Shown here: piece by piece, positions 45,952 through 56,052 of the stretch
Position numbering within the stretch: position 1 is the first letter of the stretch
Layout: each line of letters opens with the position of its first letter
From: Pseudomonas hormoni
GTDB lineage: Bacteria > Pseudomonadota > Gammaproteobacteria > Pseudomonadales > Pseudomonadaceae
NCBI RefSeq assembly: GCF_018502625.1
Contig: NZ_CP075566.1
Location: forward strand, 5,893,001-5,957,000
Length of the DNA: 64,000 nt
Reading direction: 5' to 3'
Position numbers and translations under genes: made by a program
Notes under the pieces: generated by a model
What the model was told of the DNA's origin: nothing
Seen by the model: the letters and a program-made list of their open reading frames with translations, nothing else
Databases searched by the model: none

Positions 45952-45981
45952 TTTAACTTGAACGCTCATTCAAGTTAAACC
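45952..45981. promoter_or_regulatory. Perfect palindrome, likely BetI operator
   Basis: The arms GTTTAACTTGAA and TTCAAGTTAAAC are 12 bases each and perfect, with a CGCTCA centre. The inner TTGAAC...TTCAA resembles known BetI (TetR family) operators. It sits about 90 bases upstream of the BetT-like gene, where choline-responsive repression would be expected. Confidence 0.7.
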
Positions 45982-46071
45982 ACCGGTTTGCTGCCCGCTC
46001 ACAACAGGAGGCTTGCCCTTGCCGAGTCCGTTACTGATTGCCCGGTTTCACCCCCTTGAGGCGCACCTTTC

Positions 46072-48066
46072 ATGAGTGCACCGTCCACCCCCGCCAGCGG
46101 CCAGGTCCGCATGAATCCGCCGGTGTTTTACTTCGCGGCGACCTTCATTCTGCTCTTCGGCATTGTCGTCATTGCCATGCCTGAACAGGCCGGCGCCTGG
46201 CTTCTGCAAGCGCAAAACTGGGCGGCCAATACGGTCGGCTGGTATTACATGCTCGCGATGACCCTGTATCTGGTCTTCGTGGTGGTCACCGCCTTGTCCG
46301 GCTATGGCAAGATCAAGCTCGGTGCCGACCACGACGAGCCCGAATTCAGTTACCTGTCCTGGGCCGGCATGCTGTTCGCTGCCGGGATCAGCATCACGCT
46401 GTTTTTCTTTTGCGTGTCCGAACCGCTGACCCACTTGTCGCAACCGCCGCAAGGTGAGGCAGGCACGGCAGACGCGGCGCGCCAGGCGATGCAGATTCTG
46501 TTTCTGCACTGGGGCCTGCACGGTTGGGGCGTGTTCGCCTTCGTCGGCATGGCGCTGGCTTACTTTGCCTACCGTCACAACCTGCCGCTGGCCCTGCGCT
46601 CGGCGCTCTATCCGCTGATTGGCAAGCGCATCAACGGCCCGATCGGTTACGCGGTGGATGGCTTCGGCATCATTGCCACGGTGTTCGGCCTCGGCGCCGA
46701 CATGGGCTTCGGCGTGTTGCACCTCAACTCGGGGCTCGACTACCTGTTCGGCGTCGCGCACACCCAGTGGATTCAGGTCGGTCTGATCACGCTGATGATG
46801 GGCGCGGCGATCATTGTCGCGGTGTCCGGCGTCGATAAAGGCGTGCGCGTGATGTCCGACATCAACATGCTGCTGGCCTGTGCGCTGTTGCTGTTCGTGT
46901 TGTTCGCCGGGCCGACGCAGCACCTGCTTAACACCTTGATCCAGAACATCGGCGACTACCTCGGCGCCTTGCCGATGAAGAGTTTCGACCTCTACGCCTA
47001 CGACAAACCCAGTGACTGGCTGGGTGGCTGGACGGTGTTCTACTGGGCCTGGTGGATCGCGTGGTCGCCGTTCGTGGGCCTGTTCATCGCACGGATTTCC
47101 CGTGGCCGCACCATCCGCGAATTCGTCTTCGGCGTGCTGTTGATCCCGCTCGGTTTCACCCTGGCGTGGATGTCGATTTTCGGCAACAGCGCCATCGACC
47201 AGGTACTCAATCACGGCATGAGCGCCCTCGGCATGTCGGCCATCGACAACCCGTCGATGACGTTGTACTTGCTGCTGGAAACCTACCCATGGAGCAAAAC
47301 CGTCATTGCAGTCACGGTGTTCATCAGCTTCGTGTTCTTCGTCACCTCGGCCGATTCCGGCACCGTGGTGCTGTCGACGCTCTCGGCCAAGGGCGGCAAC
47401 CCGGATGAAGACGGGCCGAAATGGCTGCGGGTGTTCTGGGGCGCGATGACGGCGCTGGTAACCAGTGCGCTGCTGTTCTCCGGCAGCATCGACGCGCTGA
47501 AGTCGGCGGTGGTGCTGACCTCATTGCCGTTCTCGATGATTTTGTTGTTGATGATGTGGGGGCTGCACAAGGCGTTTTATCTGGAGTCGCAGAAGCAGAT
47601 CGCGCAGTTGCATTCCCTGGCGCCGGTGTCCGGTTCCCGGCGTGGCGGATGGCGACAACGCTTGAGTCAGGCGGTGCATTTTCCGTCACGGGATGAGGTC
47701 TATCGCTTCCTCGACACGACGGTGCGCCCGGCGATTGAAGAAGTGACGGCGGTGTTCGTCGAAAAGGGTTTGCACGTGGTGGCTCAACCCGATCCGGCGA
47801 ATGACAGCGTCAGCCTGGAAATCGGTCACGGCGAGCAGCATCCATTCATCTATCAGGTGCAGATGCGCGGCTACTTCACGCCGTCCTTCGCCCGTGGCGG
47901 CATGGGTTCCAAGGAACTCAACAACCGTCGTTATTACCGGGCCGAAGTGCATTTGAGCGAGGGCAGTCAGGACTACGATCTGGTGGGTTACACCAAGGAG
48001 CAGGTCATCAACGACATCCTCGATCAGTACGAGCGGCACATGCAGTTCTTGCATTTGGTGCGTTGA
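46072..48066 (+). CDS. betT: BCCT-family choline/betaine transporter, BetT-like
   Basis: The 664-residue membrane protein has about twelve helices. The BCCT signature region includes WTVFYWAWWIAWSPFVGLFI near residue 325 and RGRTIREFVFGVLLIP. The long hydrophilic C-terminal tail (about residues 510-664) is typical of osmo-responsive BetT proteins. It imports choline (or betaine) with protons for osmoprotection or as carbon and nitrogen source. The palindrome upstream suggests BetI control, though betIBA is not in the window. Confidence 0.92.
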   Translation: MSAPSTPASGQVRMNPPVFYFAATFILLFGIVVIAMPEQAGAWLLQAQNWAANTVGWYYMLAMTLYLVFVVVTALSGYGKIKLGADHDEPEFSYLSWAGMLFAAGISITLFFFCVSEPLTHLSQPPQGEAGTADAARQAMQILFLHWGLHGWGVFAFVGMALAYFAYRHNLPLALRSALYPLIGKRINGPIGYAVDGFGIIATVFGLGADMGFGVLHLNSGLDYLFGVAHTQWIQVGLITLMMGAAIIVAVSGVDKGVRVMSDINMLLACALLLFVLFAGPTQHLLNTLIQNIGDYLGALPMKSFDLYAYDKPSDWLGGWTVFYWAWWIAWSPFVGLFIARISRGRTIREFVFGVLLIPLGFTLAWMSIFGNSAIDQVLNHGMSALGMSAIDNPSMTLYLLLETYPWSKTVIAVTVFISFVFFVTSADSGTVVLSTLSAKGGNPDEDGPKWLRVFWGAMTALVTSALLFSGSIDALKSAVVLTSLPFSMILLLMMWGLHKAFYLESQKQIAQLHSLAPVSGSRRGGWRQRLSQAVHFPSRDEVYRFLDTTVRPAIEEVTAVFVEKGLHVVAQPDPANDSVSLEIGHGEQHPFIYQVQMRGYFTPSFARGGMGSKELNNRRYYRAEVHLSEGSQDYDLVGYTKEQVINDILDQYERHMQFLHLVR

Positions 48067-48068
48067 AG

Positions 48069-48329
48069 TCAGGTCTCGCTGCTCAACGCCATGAACAGCA
48101 CCAGCGCCGCCACCGGCACGCCAAACACCACACTGCCGACCACGAGCTCCGTCGTCAGGGACTGGCCGGCAGTGACCACGCCGATGGCGCCGTTGATCAT
48201 CGTCAGGGCCAGCCACAGTACGATGAAGCTGTAGGTCAGGGTCTGCCGACCGAAGCCGATTTTCTCGCCGATGAACAGCATCAGCGCCAGGAGGACCAGG
48301 CCGAAGAAGATGATGATGGTGGTGTGCAT
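48069..48329 (-). CDS. Small three-helix membrane protein
   Basis: The 86-residue protein has three hydrophobic helices (about residues 3-20, 30-50 and 60-82) and no known motif. Its ATG has GGGAGG eight bases upstream, which makes it a credible gene. It ends two bases from the betT stop, in convergent orientation. The function is unknown. Confidence 0.75.
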   Translation of the reverse strand: MHTTIIIFFGLVLLALMLFIGEKIGFGRQTLTYSFIVLWLALTMINGAIGVVTAGQSLTTELVVGSVVFGVPVAALVLFMALSSET

Positions 48330-48373
48330 GGTGTGTTCCTCCCTTCAGATGCGCTTCGCCTGAGCGGCCGTCT

Positions 48374-48461
48374 TCGCGGGCAAGCCTTGCTCCTACAGGT
48401 GCTATGTCGTTCACGGATTCATGTCCGACACAGTACCTGTAGGAGCGAGGCTTGCCCGCGA
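48374..48461. repeat. REPIN, TAGGAGCGAGGCTTGCCCGC type
   Basis: Inverted pair with a 40-base spacer. The spacer text GTCGTTCACGGAT resembles that of the REPIN at 45605, so the two share a recent common source. Confidence 0.85.
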
Positions 48462-48499
48462 AGGTGGTCTGACTGTTTCACCCTACACATCGAGCATAG

Positions 48500-49240
48500 T
48501 TAAACCAACCCGCCATTGACCCGCAGGATTTGCCCGTTGACCCATGCCGAATCAGGGCCGACGAGGAAGGACACCACGCGGGAGATGTCTTCCGGCTGAG
48601 CAAGGCGTTCCAGCGGCGGCATCTTGGCGAAGGTCTGAATCTGTTCTTCGCTCTTGCCATGCAGGAACAGGTCGGTCGCCACCGGGCCTGGAGCCACAGC
48701 GTTGACGGTGATGTTGCGACCGCGCATTTCCTTGGCGAACACCTGAGTCAGGGATTCCACCGCCGCTTTGCTGGCGATGTATACCGCGTAACCCGGCAAG
48801 TTCATGCCGACCGTACTGCTGGAGAAGTTGATGATCCGCCCGCCAGCGTTCAGGCGCGTCGCCGCTTCACGCAATGTATTGAACGTGCCGCGAGCGTGGA
48901 TATTGAAGTTCTGGTCGAACAGTTCGTCCGTGTGCTGCGCCAGCGGCATCACTTTGAGAATGCCGGCGTTGTTGATCAACACATCGACTTTGCCCAGCTG
49001 CGTTTCGGCTTCATCGAACATCCGGCGCACGTCGTCGGCATTGGCCACGTCAGCCTTGATCGCTATGGCTTGATGGCCGGCCTGACGCAGTTCAACAACC
49101 AGCTTTGAGGCTTCAGTGGCGCTGCTGGCGTAGTTGATGGCGACGGCGAACCCTTCGCTGGCCAGTTGTCTGGCGATGACAGCGCCGATGCCGCGAGAGG
49201 CGCCGGTCACGATGGCAACTTTCGAAGTTTGAGTAGTCAT
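48500..49240 (-). CDS. SDR-family NAD(P)-dependent oxidoreductase
   Basis: The 246-residue classical short-chain dehydrogenase has the cofactor motif TGASRGIG near residue 13, NNAG near 90, and the catalytic residues in SSSTVGM and YIASK near 140-160. The ending WVNGQILRVNGGLV is typical. It is divergent from a LysR-type gene with 129 bases between, so it is probably the regulator's target. Its substrate is unknown. Confidence 0.92.
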   Translation of the reverse strand: MTTQTSKVAIVTGASRGIGAVIARQLASEGFAVAINYASSATEASKLVVELRQAGHQAIAIKADVANADDVRRMFDEAETQLGKVDVLINNAGILKVMPLAQHTDELFDQNFNIHARGTFNTLREAATRLNAGGRIINFSSSTVGMNLPGYAVYIASKAAVESLTQVFAKEMRGRNITVNAVAPGPVATDLFLHGKSEEQIQTFAKMPPLERLAQPEDISRVVSFLVGPDSAWVNGQILRVNGGLV

Positions 49241-49369
49241 GGCGGTGATTCCTTTGAAGGTGTGTGCTTGGGGTGAAGCCAGATTCACATGTTTACTCAG
49301 GCCGATAAATGCACGAGAGTTGCCTTGACTGTTCAATAATCGCCAACAATCGAAGGCCCGGAGCGCAGC

Positions 49370-50260
49370 GTGGATCAAGTCAAGGCAATGAAGGTTTTCG
49401 TGCGGATCTACGAGCGCAGCAGCTTCACCCTGGCCGCCGAAGACCTGAACCTGCCGCGGGCAACCCTGACCCACACGCTGAATCAGTTCGAAGCCTGGCT
49501 GGGCACGCGCTTACTGGAGCGCAGTACGCGCAAGGTGCGTCCGACGCTGGACGGCGAGGCTTACTACCTGCGTTGTGTGCAGTTGCTGGCGGAGCTGGAA
49601 GAAGCCGAACTGGCCTTTCGCAGCGTGGCGCCGAAGGGGCGATTGCGCGTGGATTTGCATGGCACCCTGGCCAAACACTTCGTGATCCCTGCGTTGCCGC
49701 AGTTCATGGCCCGTTACCCGGATATAGAACTGTCCATCAGCGAGGCGGACCGCTTTGTCGATCTGATTGCCGAAGGTGTCGACTGCGTACTGCGCGCCGG
49801 CACCCTCGGCGATTCGGCGCTAATCGGCAAACGTGTCGCCAACCTGCGTCAGATCACCTGCGCCAGCCCGGCTTACTTGCGCAAATACGGCGAACCGAAA
49901 ACCCTCGAAGACCTGCAACACCATCGCGCGGTGAACTACGTCTCGCGCACCACCGCCAAATTGTTCCCGTTCGAATTCATGGTTGATGGCGAGCTGAAGG
50001 AAGTGGCCATCGACGGCGCGATCTCGGTATTCGGCGCGGAAATCTATGCCGCATCGGCCATTGCCGGGCTGGGTTTGATCCAGTGCCCGTATTACCGAAT
50101 GGAATCGCTGATTGCTCAGGGGGTGGTACAGGAAATCCTTAACGACACCCCACCGCCGCCGATGCCGGTTTCAGTGCTGTATCCGCACAACCGGCACATG
50201 TCGCCACGGGTTCGGGTGTTTGTGGATTGGTTGGGCGAGGTGTTTGCGGGGGCGCAGTAA
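49370..50260 (+). CDS. LysR-family transcriptional regulator
   Basis: The 296-residue protein has an N-terminal winged helix-turn-helix (about residues 1-60; FVRIYERSSFTLAAEDLNLPRATLTHTLNQ split over the helices) and a periplasmic-binding-like effector domain from about residue 90. The start is GTG at 49370, with CCGGAG upstream. Divergent orientation to the SDR gene suggests it controls that gene and itself. The effector is unknown. Confidence 0.93.
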   Translation: MDQVKAMKVFVRIYERSSFTLAAEDLNLPRATLTHTLNQFEAWLGTRLLERSTRKVRPTLDGEAYYLRCVQLLAELEEAELAFRSVAPKGRLRVDLHGTLAKHFVIPALPQFMARYPDIELSISEADRFVDLIAEGVDCVLRAGTLGDSALIGKRVANLRQITCASPAYLRKYGEPKTLEDLQHHRAVNYVSRTTAKLFPFEFMVDGELKEVAIDGAISVFGAEIYAASAIAGLGLIQCPYYRMESLIAQGVVQEILNDTPPPPMPVSVLYPHNRHMSPRVRVFVDWLGEVFAGAQ

Positions 50261-50390
50261 CCGCTGGTCTTCAGGCATGTCGGGCGACCTTGCACTGGGC
50301 TAATATTTATCAGAGTGTGTATGGTGTGTATTACACCTGCGTTCATCGCGTAATGTGCTCGGCAGGTTGCTGCCCACAAGGACGAAGGTG

Positions 50391-50573
50391 ATGCGAAGTC
50401 GGGAAATGATCAGGATGATCGAGGAGGATGGTTGGTATTTGGTCGCCGTGAAAGATAGCCACCATCAGTACAAGCATTCGTACAAGGCAGGCCGGGTGAC
50501 GATCAAGCACCCTGATTCGGATCTGCCCAAAGGAACGATCAACAGCATTTTGAAACAGGCGGGTCTGAAATGA
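50391..50573 (+). CDS. hicA: HicA-type mRNA interferase toxin
   Basis: The 60-residue double-stranded-RNA-binding-like toxin cuts mRNA. It has the family pattern MIEEDGWYLVAVKDSHHQYK, in which the histidine near residue 24-25 is the likely catalytic residue, and HPDSDLPKGTINSILKQAGL at the end. It is directly followed by the antitoxin gene, in the usual toxin-first order for HicAB. Confidence 0.92.
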   Translation: MRSREMIRMIEEDGWYLVAVKDSHHQYKHSYKAGRVTIKHPDSDLPKGTINSILKQAGLK

Positions 50574-50632
50574 CGCCCGACATTGGAAACGAGAGCCTCG
50601 AAGGGGCCACAGCACAGGAAGGGCTTACCGAA

Positions 50633-51034
50633 ATGAAATTCCCGGTCGTTCTGCACAAGGATGCCGACTCAGAATACGGAGTGATTATCCCGGACGTACC
50701 GGGTTGTTTCTCTGCCGGCGCTACAGTGGCGCAGGCATTCGAAAACGTGAAGGAAGCGCTTTCCTTGCACTATGAAGGGTTGGTCGCCGATGGTGATCCA
50801 CTGCCGCAAGTGCGTGAGATTGACGCTCATATTGATAACCCTGATTACGCCGGTGGTGTGTGGGGGGTGGTCGACTTCGATATCACGCCTTACTTCGGCA
50901 AGTCGGTGCGCTTCAACGCCACGCTGCCTGAGCAGTTGCTTGAGCGTATCGACCAAACGGTCAGGCGGGATCAGCGATACAGCTCAAGATCCGGTTTTTT
51001 GGCTGCGGCCGCATTGCGTGAGCTGTCGGAATAA
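50633..51034 (+). CDS. hicB: HicB-type antitoxin
   Basis: The 133-residue antitoxin has an N-terminal RNase-H-like domain (KDADSEYGVIIPDVPGCFSA, AFENVKEALSLHYEGL) that binds HicA. A C-terminal ribbon-helix-helix DNA-binding part (about residues 95-133; RFNATLPEQLLERIDQTVRR) follows. The ATG at 50633 gives the normal length and has GGAAGG upstream. An ATG at 50570, overlapping the hicA stop by four bases, would add 21 residues and allow coupling; either is possible. The complex probably represses its own promoter. Confidence 0.9.
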   Translation: MKFPVVLHKDADSEYGVIIPDVPGCFSAGATVAQAFENVKEALSLHYEGLVADGDPLPQVREIDAHIDNPDYAGGVWGVVDFDITPYFGKSVRFNATLPEQLLERIDQTVRRDQRYSSRSGFLAAAALRELSE

Positions 51035-51194
51035 ACGCTATGCGGATTTTTGCTCCAGGGTCGGTCCGATTGAAAATATGTGAAACGTTTCAGCATTTCC
51101 TCAAGTCCGAGGTCTATCGGCGTTTGTCTGGGCGTATGCTGGGCAACTTGCGAAGCAGTCGATGCCAACTTCAAGACAGACAAGAGAGGATTCG

Positions 51195-52232
51195 ATGACC
51201 TACACCGCTGCCGAAAACCGCTACGACTCCATCCCTTACCGCCGCGTCGGTCGCAGCGGTCTGGTATTGCCGGCGTTATCCCTGGGCCTGTGGCACAACT
51301 TCGGCGACAGCACGCCGATCGACACCCAGCGTTCGTTGTTGCGCACGGCGTTCGATCTGGGGATCAACCACTTCGACCTGGCCAACAACTACGGCCCGCC
51401 ATACGGCAGCGCCGAAATCAATTTCGGCCGTTTGCTGCGCGAAGACTTCAAGCAGTATCGCGACGAGCTGATCATTTCCAGCAAGGCCGGTTGGGACATG
51501 TGGCCCGGTCCTTACGGACAGGGCGGCGGTTCGCGCAAATACGTGCTGGCCAGTCTTGACCAGAGCCTGCAGCGCCTGGGCCTGGATTATGTGGATATTT
51601 TCTATTCGCACCGTTTCGATCCGGACACTCCGCTGGAGGAAACCGCCAGCGCACTCGCCACTGCCGTGCAGCAGGGCAAGGCGCTGTACATCGGCATCTC
51701 GTCGTATTCCGGGGTGAAAACCCGTGAGATGGCGGCGCTGTTGAAAGAGTGGAAAGTGCCGTTGCTGATTCACCAGCCGGCCTACAACCTGCTCAATCGC
51801 TGGGTGGAAAAAGACCTGTTGGAGGTCACCGACGAACTGGGCACCGGTGTGATTGCGTTCACACCGTTGGCGCAGGGTTTGTTGACCGACAAATACCTCA
51901 ACGGCATTCCGAAGGATGCGCGGGTCAATCGTCCGGGCGGTGGTTCTTTGCAATCCGCGCACCTGTCGGAGGCCAACATCGCCCATGTGCGCGGGCTCAA
52001 CGAAATCGCCAAGCGTCGTGGTCAGAGTCTGGCGCAATTGGCGTTGGCCTGGACGCTGCGCGATCCGCGTGTGACCTCGGCGCTGATCGGTGCGAGCCGG
52101 CCGGAGCAGATCATCGAGAACGTCGGGGCGTTGAAGAACCTGAGCTTCAGTGCGGAGGAGCTGGCGGAGATTGACCGGTTTGCCCAGGAGGGCGGGATCA
52201 ATCTTTGGGAGAAGCCTTCGACGGCTGAGTAA
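51195..52232 (+). CDS. Aldo/keto reductase, YghZ (L-glyceraldehyde 3-phosphate reductase) type
   Basis: The 345-residue NADPH-dependent reductase is close to E. coli YghZ and voltage-channel beta-subunit-like members. Seen are INHFDLANNYGPPYGSAE near residue 55 (catalytic Asp and Tyr), SSKAGWDMWPGPYGQGGG near 95 (catalytic Lys), and the cofactor segment IGASRPEQIIENV near 305. It probably detoxifies methylglyoxal or related aldehydes. AGAGAGGA precedes the ATG. It stands alone, upstream of a REPIN. Confidence 0.9.
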   Translation: MTYTAAENRYDSIPYRRVGRSGLVLPALSLGLWHNFGDSTPIDTQRSLLRTAFDLGINHFDLANNYGPPYGSAEINFGRLLREDFKQYRDELIISSKAGWDMWPGPYGQGGGSRKYVLASLDQSLQRLGLDYVDIFYSHRFDPDTPLEETASALATAVQQGKALYIGISSYSGVKTREMAALLKEWKVPLLIHQPAYNLLNRWVEKDLLEVTDELGTGVIAFTPLAQGLLTDKYLNGIPKDARVNRPGGGSLQSAHLSEANIAHVRGLNEIAKRRGQSLAQLALAWTLRDPRVTSALIGASRPEQIIENVGALKNLSFSAEELAEIDRFAQEGGINLWEKPSTAE

Positions 52233-52272
52233 GTGTCAGGCGCCGGATGATCAGGCGCCTGCTTTGGCCTCA

Positions 52273-52362
52273 TCGCGGGCAAGCCCGCTCCCACAGGATT
52301 ATCGGTTGGCCACAGAATGTTGGTTCAACACATAAACCCTGTGGGAGCGGGCTTGCCCGCGA
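52273..52362. repeat. REPIN, GTGGGAGCGGGCTTGCCCGC type
   Basis: Inverted pair between the convergent aldo/keto reductase and tauD genes. Confidence 0.87.
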
Positions 52363-52396
52363 TGGGGCCGTTACAAACAACAAAAAAGTCAGGGAC

Positions 52397-53239
52397 TCAC
52401 CGGAAGAAAGGCACATCCCCCAACACCGTCGCCCGCTGCATCACCCGCCGCGCCGGTCGGTAATCGTCCACCGCGTAATGCTGCGTCACGCGGTTATCCC
52501 AGAACGCCACATCATCCTTCTGCCAGCGCCAGCGAATGGTGAACTCCGGCCGCGTGGCATGGGCGAACAGAAACTTCAGAATGGTCTCGCTCTCGGTTTC
52601 CGACAGCTCATTGATCTTCGACGTGAACCCTTCATTGACGAACAGCGACCGGCGCCCGCTTACCGGGTGCGTGCGGATCACCGGGTGCGACAGCGGCGGA
52701 TTTTTCCGGCGGGCTTCTTCCCACTGAGCCAGCGCCTCAGGCGTATTGCCGTAGCGTTCCAGCGGAAACGAGCGGGTGAAATCGTGAGTCGCCGTCAGCC
52801 CTTCGAGCAAGGTTTTCATCGGTGCAGACAGCGCTTCATACGCCGCAATACCGCTGGCCCACAACGTGTCGCCACCAAACTCCGGCAGCAATTTTGCGCT
52901 GAGCACCGCGCCCATCGCCGGGGTCGGCAGGAAGGTCACGTCGGTGTGCCAGATGGCGTTGTCGCGTACGTCGGTGACCGCGGTGTCGAGGATCAGCACT
53001 TCCGGTTGTTCCGGCACATTCGGGTAGATCGGGTGAATATGCAGGTCGCCGAAATTGGCGGCGAAACGCGCCTGTTGCTGCGGCGTGATCGGCTGGTCGC
53101 GGAAAAACAGCACCTGATGCTTGAGCAGTGCCTGCTCGATGGCATCGCGCTGTTCCAGGTTCAGCGGCTGACTGATGTCGATGCCGCTGATTTGCGCGCC
53201 GAGCGCGGAGCTGAGGGGGACGATTGTCAGGTGGCTCAT
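52397..53239 (-). CDS. tauD: Taurine dioxygenase
   Basis: This 280-residue Fe(II)/2-oxoglutarate-dependent oxygenase hydroxylates taurine, which then releases sulfite and aminoacetaldehyde. The iron ligands are the HTD of [10 protein letters not shown] near residue 100 and the distal histidine in [12 protein letters not shown] near 255. The 2-oxoglutarate arginine lies in the same C-terminal stretch (RPARRVMQR). It is the last gene of tauABCD, 55 bases after tauC. Confidence 0.95.
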   Translation of the reverse strand: MSHLTIVPLSSALGAQISGIDISQPLNLEQRDAIEQALLKHQVLFFRDQPITPQQQARFAANFGDLHIHPIYPNVPEQPEVLILDTAVTDVRDNAIWHTDVTFLPTPAMGAVLSAKLLPEFGGDTLWASGIAAYEALSAPMKTLLEGLTATHDFTRSFPLERYGNTPEALAQWEEARRKNPPLSHPVIRTHPVSGRRSLFVNEGFTSKINELSETESETILKFLFAHATRPEFTIRWRWQKDDVAFWDNRVTQHYAVDDYRPARRVMQRATVLGDVPFFR

Positions 53240-53294
53240 GGTCTTTCTCTTCAATCCGGGGTGCCGAGCTGTCGGCATGGTCAATGACAAGTCT

Positions 53295-54128
53295 TTAGTG
53301 AGCCTGGCCGTGCCACGGCACCAGTTTGCGTTGCAGGGCGCGCAGGCCCATCTCCATGGCAAAGGCGATCAACGCAATCACCAGGATCCCCAGCACCACC
53401 ACATCGGTGACCAGGAATTGCGCAGCTGACTGGACCATGAAGCCCAAGCCGCTGGTGGCGGCGATCAGCTCGGCGGCGACCAGTGTCGACCAACCCACAC
53501 CCAACCCAATGCGCACACCGGTCAAAATATCCGGCAAGGCACTCGGCAAAATCACATGGCGAATCAACTGTGCCCGGGTAGCGCCCAACGACTGAGCCGC
53601 GCGCAATTTGGCCGGGTCGACGGTGCGCACGCCGGTGGCGGTCGCAATGGCAATCGGGGCGAAGATCGCCAGGTAGATCAGCAAGACTTTCGACAACTCA
53701 CCAATGCCGCACCAGATCACGATCAGCGGCAGATAGGCCAGCGGAGGAATCGGGCGGTAGAACTCGATCAGCGGATCGAGAATGCCGCGCGCGATACGGT
53801 TGGCACCGATCGCAATGCCGACCGGCACGGCGGTCAGCACGGCAAATCCGAGGCCCAGACCGATGCGGCCGAGGCTCGCGCCCAAGTGCTGCCACAACGT
53901 CGAATCCATGTAACCGGTGGTCACCAGCAGCCAGCCTTTTTGCAACACGGCAGACGGCGGTGGCAGAAACAGCGGTTCGATCATTCCCGTGGCGGTAACG
54001 GCCCACCAAATAGCGACCAACGCGACCAGGGTCAGCACGCTGATCCAGCGGGTGCTCAAACTGCGACGAACAGGAATGACCGTCGAACCCGGTTTCACCG
54101 TCACGGCCGGAATTTCATAGCTGCTCAT
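53295..54128 (-). CDS. tauC: Taurine ABC transporter permease
   Basis: The 277-residue permease has six predicted helices and the loop [21 protein letters not shown] near residues 165-185. It fits TauC/SsuC. The start overlaps the tauB stop by four bases (ATGA). Confidence 0.94.
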   Translation of the reverse strand: MSSYEIPAVTVKPGSTVIPVRRSLSTRWISVLTLVALVAIWWAVTATGMIEPLFLPPPSAVLQKGWLLVTTGYMDSTLWQHLGASLGRIGLGLGFAVLTAVPVGIAIGANRIARGILDPLIEFYRPIPPLAYLPLIVIWCGIGELSKVLLIYLAIFAPIAIATATGVRTVDPAKLRAAQSLGATRAQLIRHVILPSALPDILTGVRIGLGVGWSTLVAAELIAATSGLGFMVQSAAQFLVTDVVVLGILVIALIAFAMEMGLRALQRKLVPWHGQAH

Positions 54129-54919
54129 GCGCGCTCCTGCCACGTGGCGGCGCTGCGTTGGGAGAACACCTTGGCGAGCACGTGTTCGCGGGTTTCGATA
54201 AAGCGCGGGTCGGATTTGATCGACCGTGCAGATTCGCCGGCGGCGTAACGCTGACCGAAATCCAGGCTCAGGCGCTCGACGATTTGCCCCGGGTTCGGCG
54301 CCAGCAGGATCAGGTCCGTGGCGAGAAAAACCGCTTCTTCGATGTCATGGGTAATCAGGAATACCGGTTTGGCAGTGCGCTTCCACACTTGCAACAGCAG
54401 CTCCTGCATCTGTTCGCGGGTGAAGGCGTCGAGGGCGCCGAAAGGTTCGTCCATCAGCAACACGCGGGGATCTGCGGCGAGTGCGCGGGCCAGGCCGACA
54501 CGCTGCTTCTGGCCACCGGAAAGCTGCCAGATTCGGCGATTTTCGAAACCGGAAAGGTCCACCAGCGCGAGCATTTCCCGAGCGCGGATTTCACGTTTGT
54601 CCCGGGAAACACCCGCCAGTTCCAGACCGAAACCAACGTTGGCCAGCACGTCCTGCCAAGGCAGCAAGGCGTCGTCCTGGAACACCACGCCGCGTTCGGC
54701 GCTGGGGCCTTTGACCGGCACGCCATCGAGGGTGATGCGTCCGGCGCTGGGCTCGACGAAGCCGGCAATCAGGTTCAACAGCGAAGTCTTGCCACTGCCG
54801 GACGGGCCGAGGGCGACCAGCAATTGCTGGGGCCCAAGGCTCAGGGAAATATCCGCCAGTACCGGTTCCGGGCTGCCAGGGTACTGTGCGCTGATGCGCT
54901 CCAGCTGTAGCAAAGCCAT
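54125..54919 (-). CDS. tauB: Taurine ABC transporter ATPase
   Basis: The 264-residue ATPase has Walker [10 protein letters not shown] near residue 38, signature LSGGQKQR near 134, Walker [13 protein letters not shown] near 153 and switch THDIEEA near 189. It powers taurine import with TauA and TauC. The order A-B-C-D is the standard one. Confidence 0.94.
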   Translation of the reverse strand: MALLQLERISAQYPGSPEPVLADISLSLGPQQLLVALGPSGSGKTSLLNLIAGFVEPSAGRITLDGVPVKGPSAERGVVFQDDALLPWQDVLANVGFGLELAGVSRDKREIRAREMLALVDLSGFENRRIWQLSGGQKQRVGLARALAADPRVLLMDEPFGALDAFTREQMQELLLQVWKRTAKPVFLITHDIEEAVFLATDLILLAPNPGQIVERLSLDFGQRYAAGESARSIKSDPRFIETREHVLAKVFSQRSAATWQERA

Positions 54920-54935
54920 CGCTATTAACTCCCGA

Positions 54936-55913
54936 TCAGTTGGTGATGAACTTGGCGCTGACGTATGGCGCGTAGTCCGGCAGTACGGCCTCGACCTTGC
55001 CTTGTTCCTTGAGGAACACGGCGGTGTCGGTGATGGCTTTGGTGGTCGGCGCGCCGAGGGTGATCACCTGATCAGCCGCCAGCGGGTAGACGTTGCCTTG
55101 CAGCAGCAGCGGAATGTCGCTGGCCTTGGCACCGGAGAGTTTCACCAGTTTGTCGACGTTGGACTGATTGGCGAGCCAGGATTTCGGGTCTTTACGGTAA
55201 TCGGCGTAGGCGTCGAGGGTGACTTTGGCGAACGCGGTGACGATTTCCGGGTGTTTCTCGGCGAAGTCTTTGCGCACGATCCACGCATCAAAGGTCGGCG
55301 CGCCGAACTTGGCCAGTTCGCCGGAGGTGATCAGCACTTTGCCGTTTTCCTTGGCCACACCGAGCGCCGGATCCCAAACGTAAGTGGCGTCGATGTCACC
55401 GCGTTTCCACGCAGCGATGATTGCCGGCGGGGCGAGGTTGAGGATGGTGACTTTCGACGGGTCGATGTTCCAGTGCTTCAGCGCGGCGAGCAGGCTGTAG
55501 TGACCGGTGGAAACGAACGGCACGGCGATTTTCTTGCCGATCAGGTCTTGCGGGGTCTTGATGCCGGAACCGTCGCGGGCGACCAGGGCTTCAGCGGCGC
55601 CGATCTGCGTGGCAATGAGGAAGGTTTCTACCGGTACTTTGCGGGTGATTGCAGCCGTCAGGGGGCTGGAACCGAGGTAACCGATCTGCACGTCGCCGGA
55701 CGCAATGGCGGCGATGATGTCGGCACCGTTGTCGAATTTGCGCCAGTCGATCTTGGCGTTGGTGGCTTTTTCATACGCGCCGTCGGCCTGCGCAACTTTT
55801 GCCGGGTCAACGGTTGTCTGGTAGGCGACGGTCACGTCAGCCGCCTGGGCAAAGAAACTCGCTGCCGCCAAAGACGCGGCCGCCAGGAGGCGAAGAGGGA
55901 AATTCAGTTTCAT
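54936..55913 (-). CDS. tauA: Taurine-binding periplasmic protein
   Basis: This 325-residue binding protein has a signal peptide ending at FAQA-ADV near residue 24. The mature sequence has [20 protein letters not shown] and [19 protein letters not shown], matching TauA more than SsuA. AAGGAG lies nine bases before the ATG. It is the first gene of the tau operon and is preceded by an AT-rich leader. Confidence 0.95.
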   Translation of the reverse strand: MKLNFPLRLLAAASLAAASFFAQAADVTVAYQTTVDPAKVAQADGAYEKATNAKIDWRKFDNGADIIAAIASGDVQIGYLGSSPLTAAITRKVPVETFLIATQIGAAEALVARDGSGIKTPQDLIGKKIAVPFVSTGHYSLLAALKHWNIDPSKVTILNLAPPAIIAAWKRGDIDATYVWDPALGVAKENGKVLITSGELAKFGAPTFDAWIVRKDFAEKHPEIVTAFAKVTLDAYADYRKDPKSWLANQSNVDKLVKLSGAKASDIPLLLQGNVYPLAADQVITLGAPTTKAITDTAVFLKEQGKVEAVLPDYAPYVSAKFITN

Positions 55914-55960
55914 TGGGAAGCTCCTTGTCAGGCGGACCGAGAGTCGGCGTGAAAAGGAGA

Positions 55961-56010
55961 CTAAATGATATAAGAATCCGAAAATAAATAACTTTTTCGA
56001 ATGAGCTTAT
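55961..56010 (-). promoter_or_regulatory. AT-rich control region of tauABCD
   Basis: Read on the minus strand it contains TTCGAAAAAGTTATTTATTT followed by TTCTTATATCA. The AT content and position match those of sulfonate operons under CysB control; the exact operator is not resolved. Confidence 0.4.
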
Positions 56011-56052
56011 GAGCGGAAAATTCTAAGAGGGAGTAGTGGTAGATCACTTTTG

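Noticed and set aside
50391..51034. hicAB as part of a prophage or larger defence island
   Set aside because: No phage, integrase or defence genes lie beside it; it appears as a lone toxin-antitoxin pair between housekeeping-type genes.
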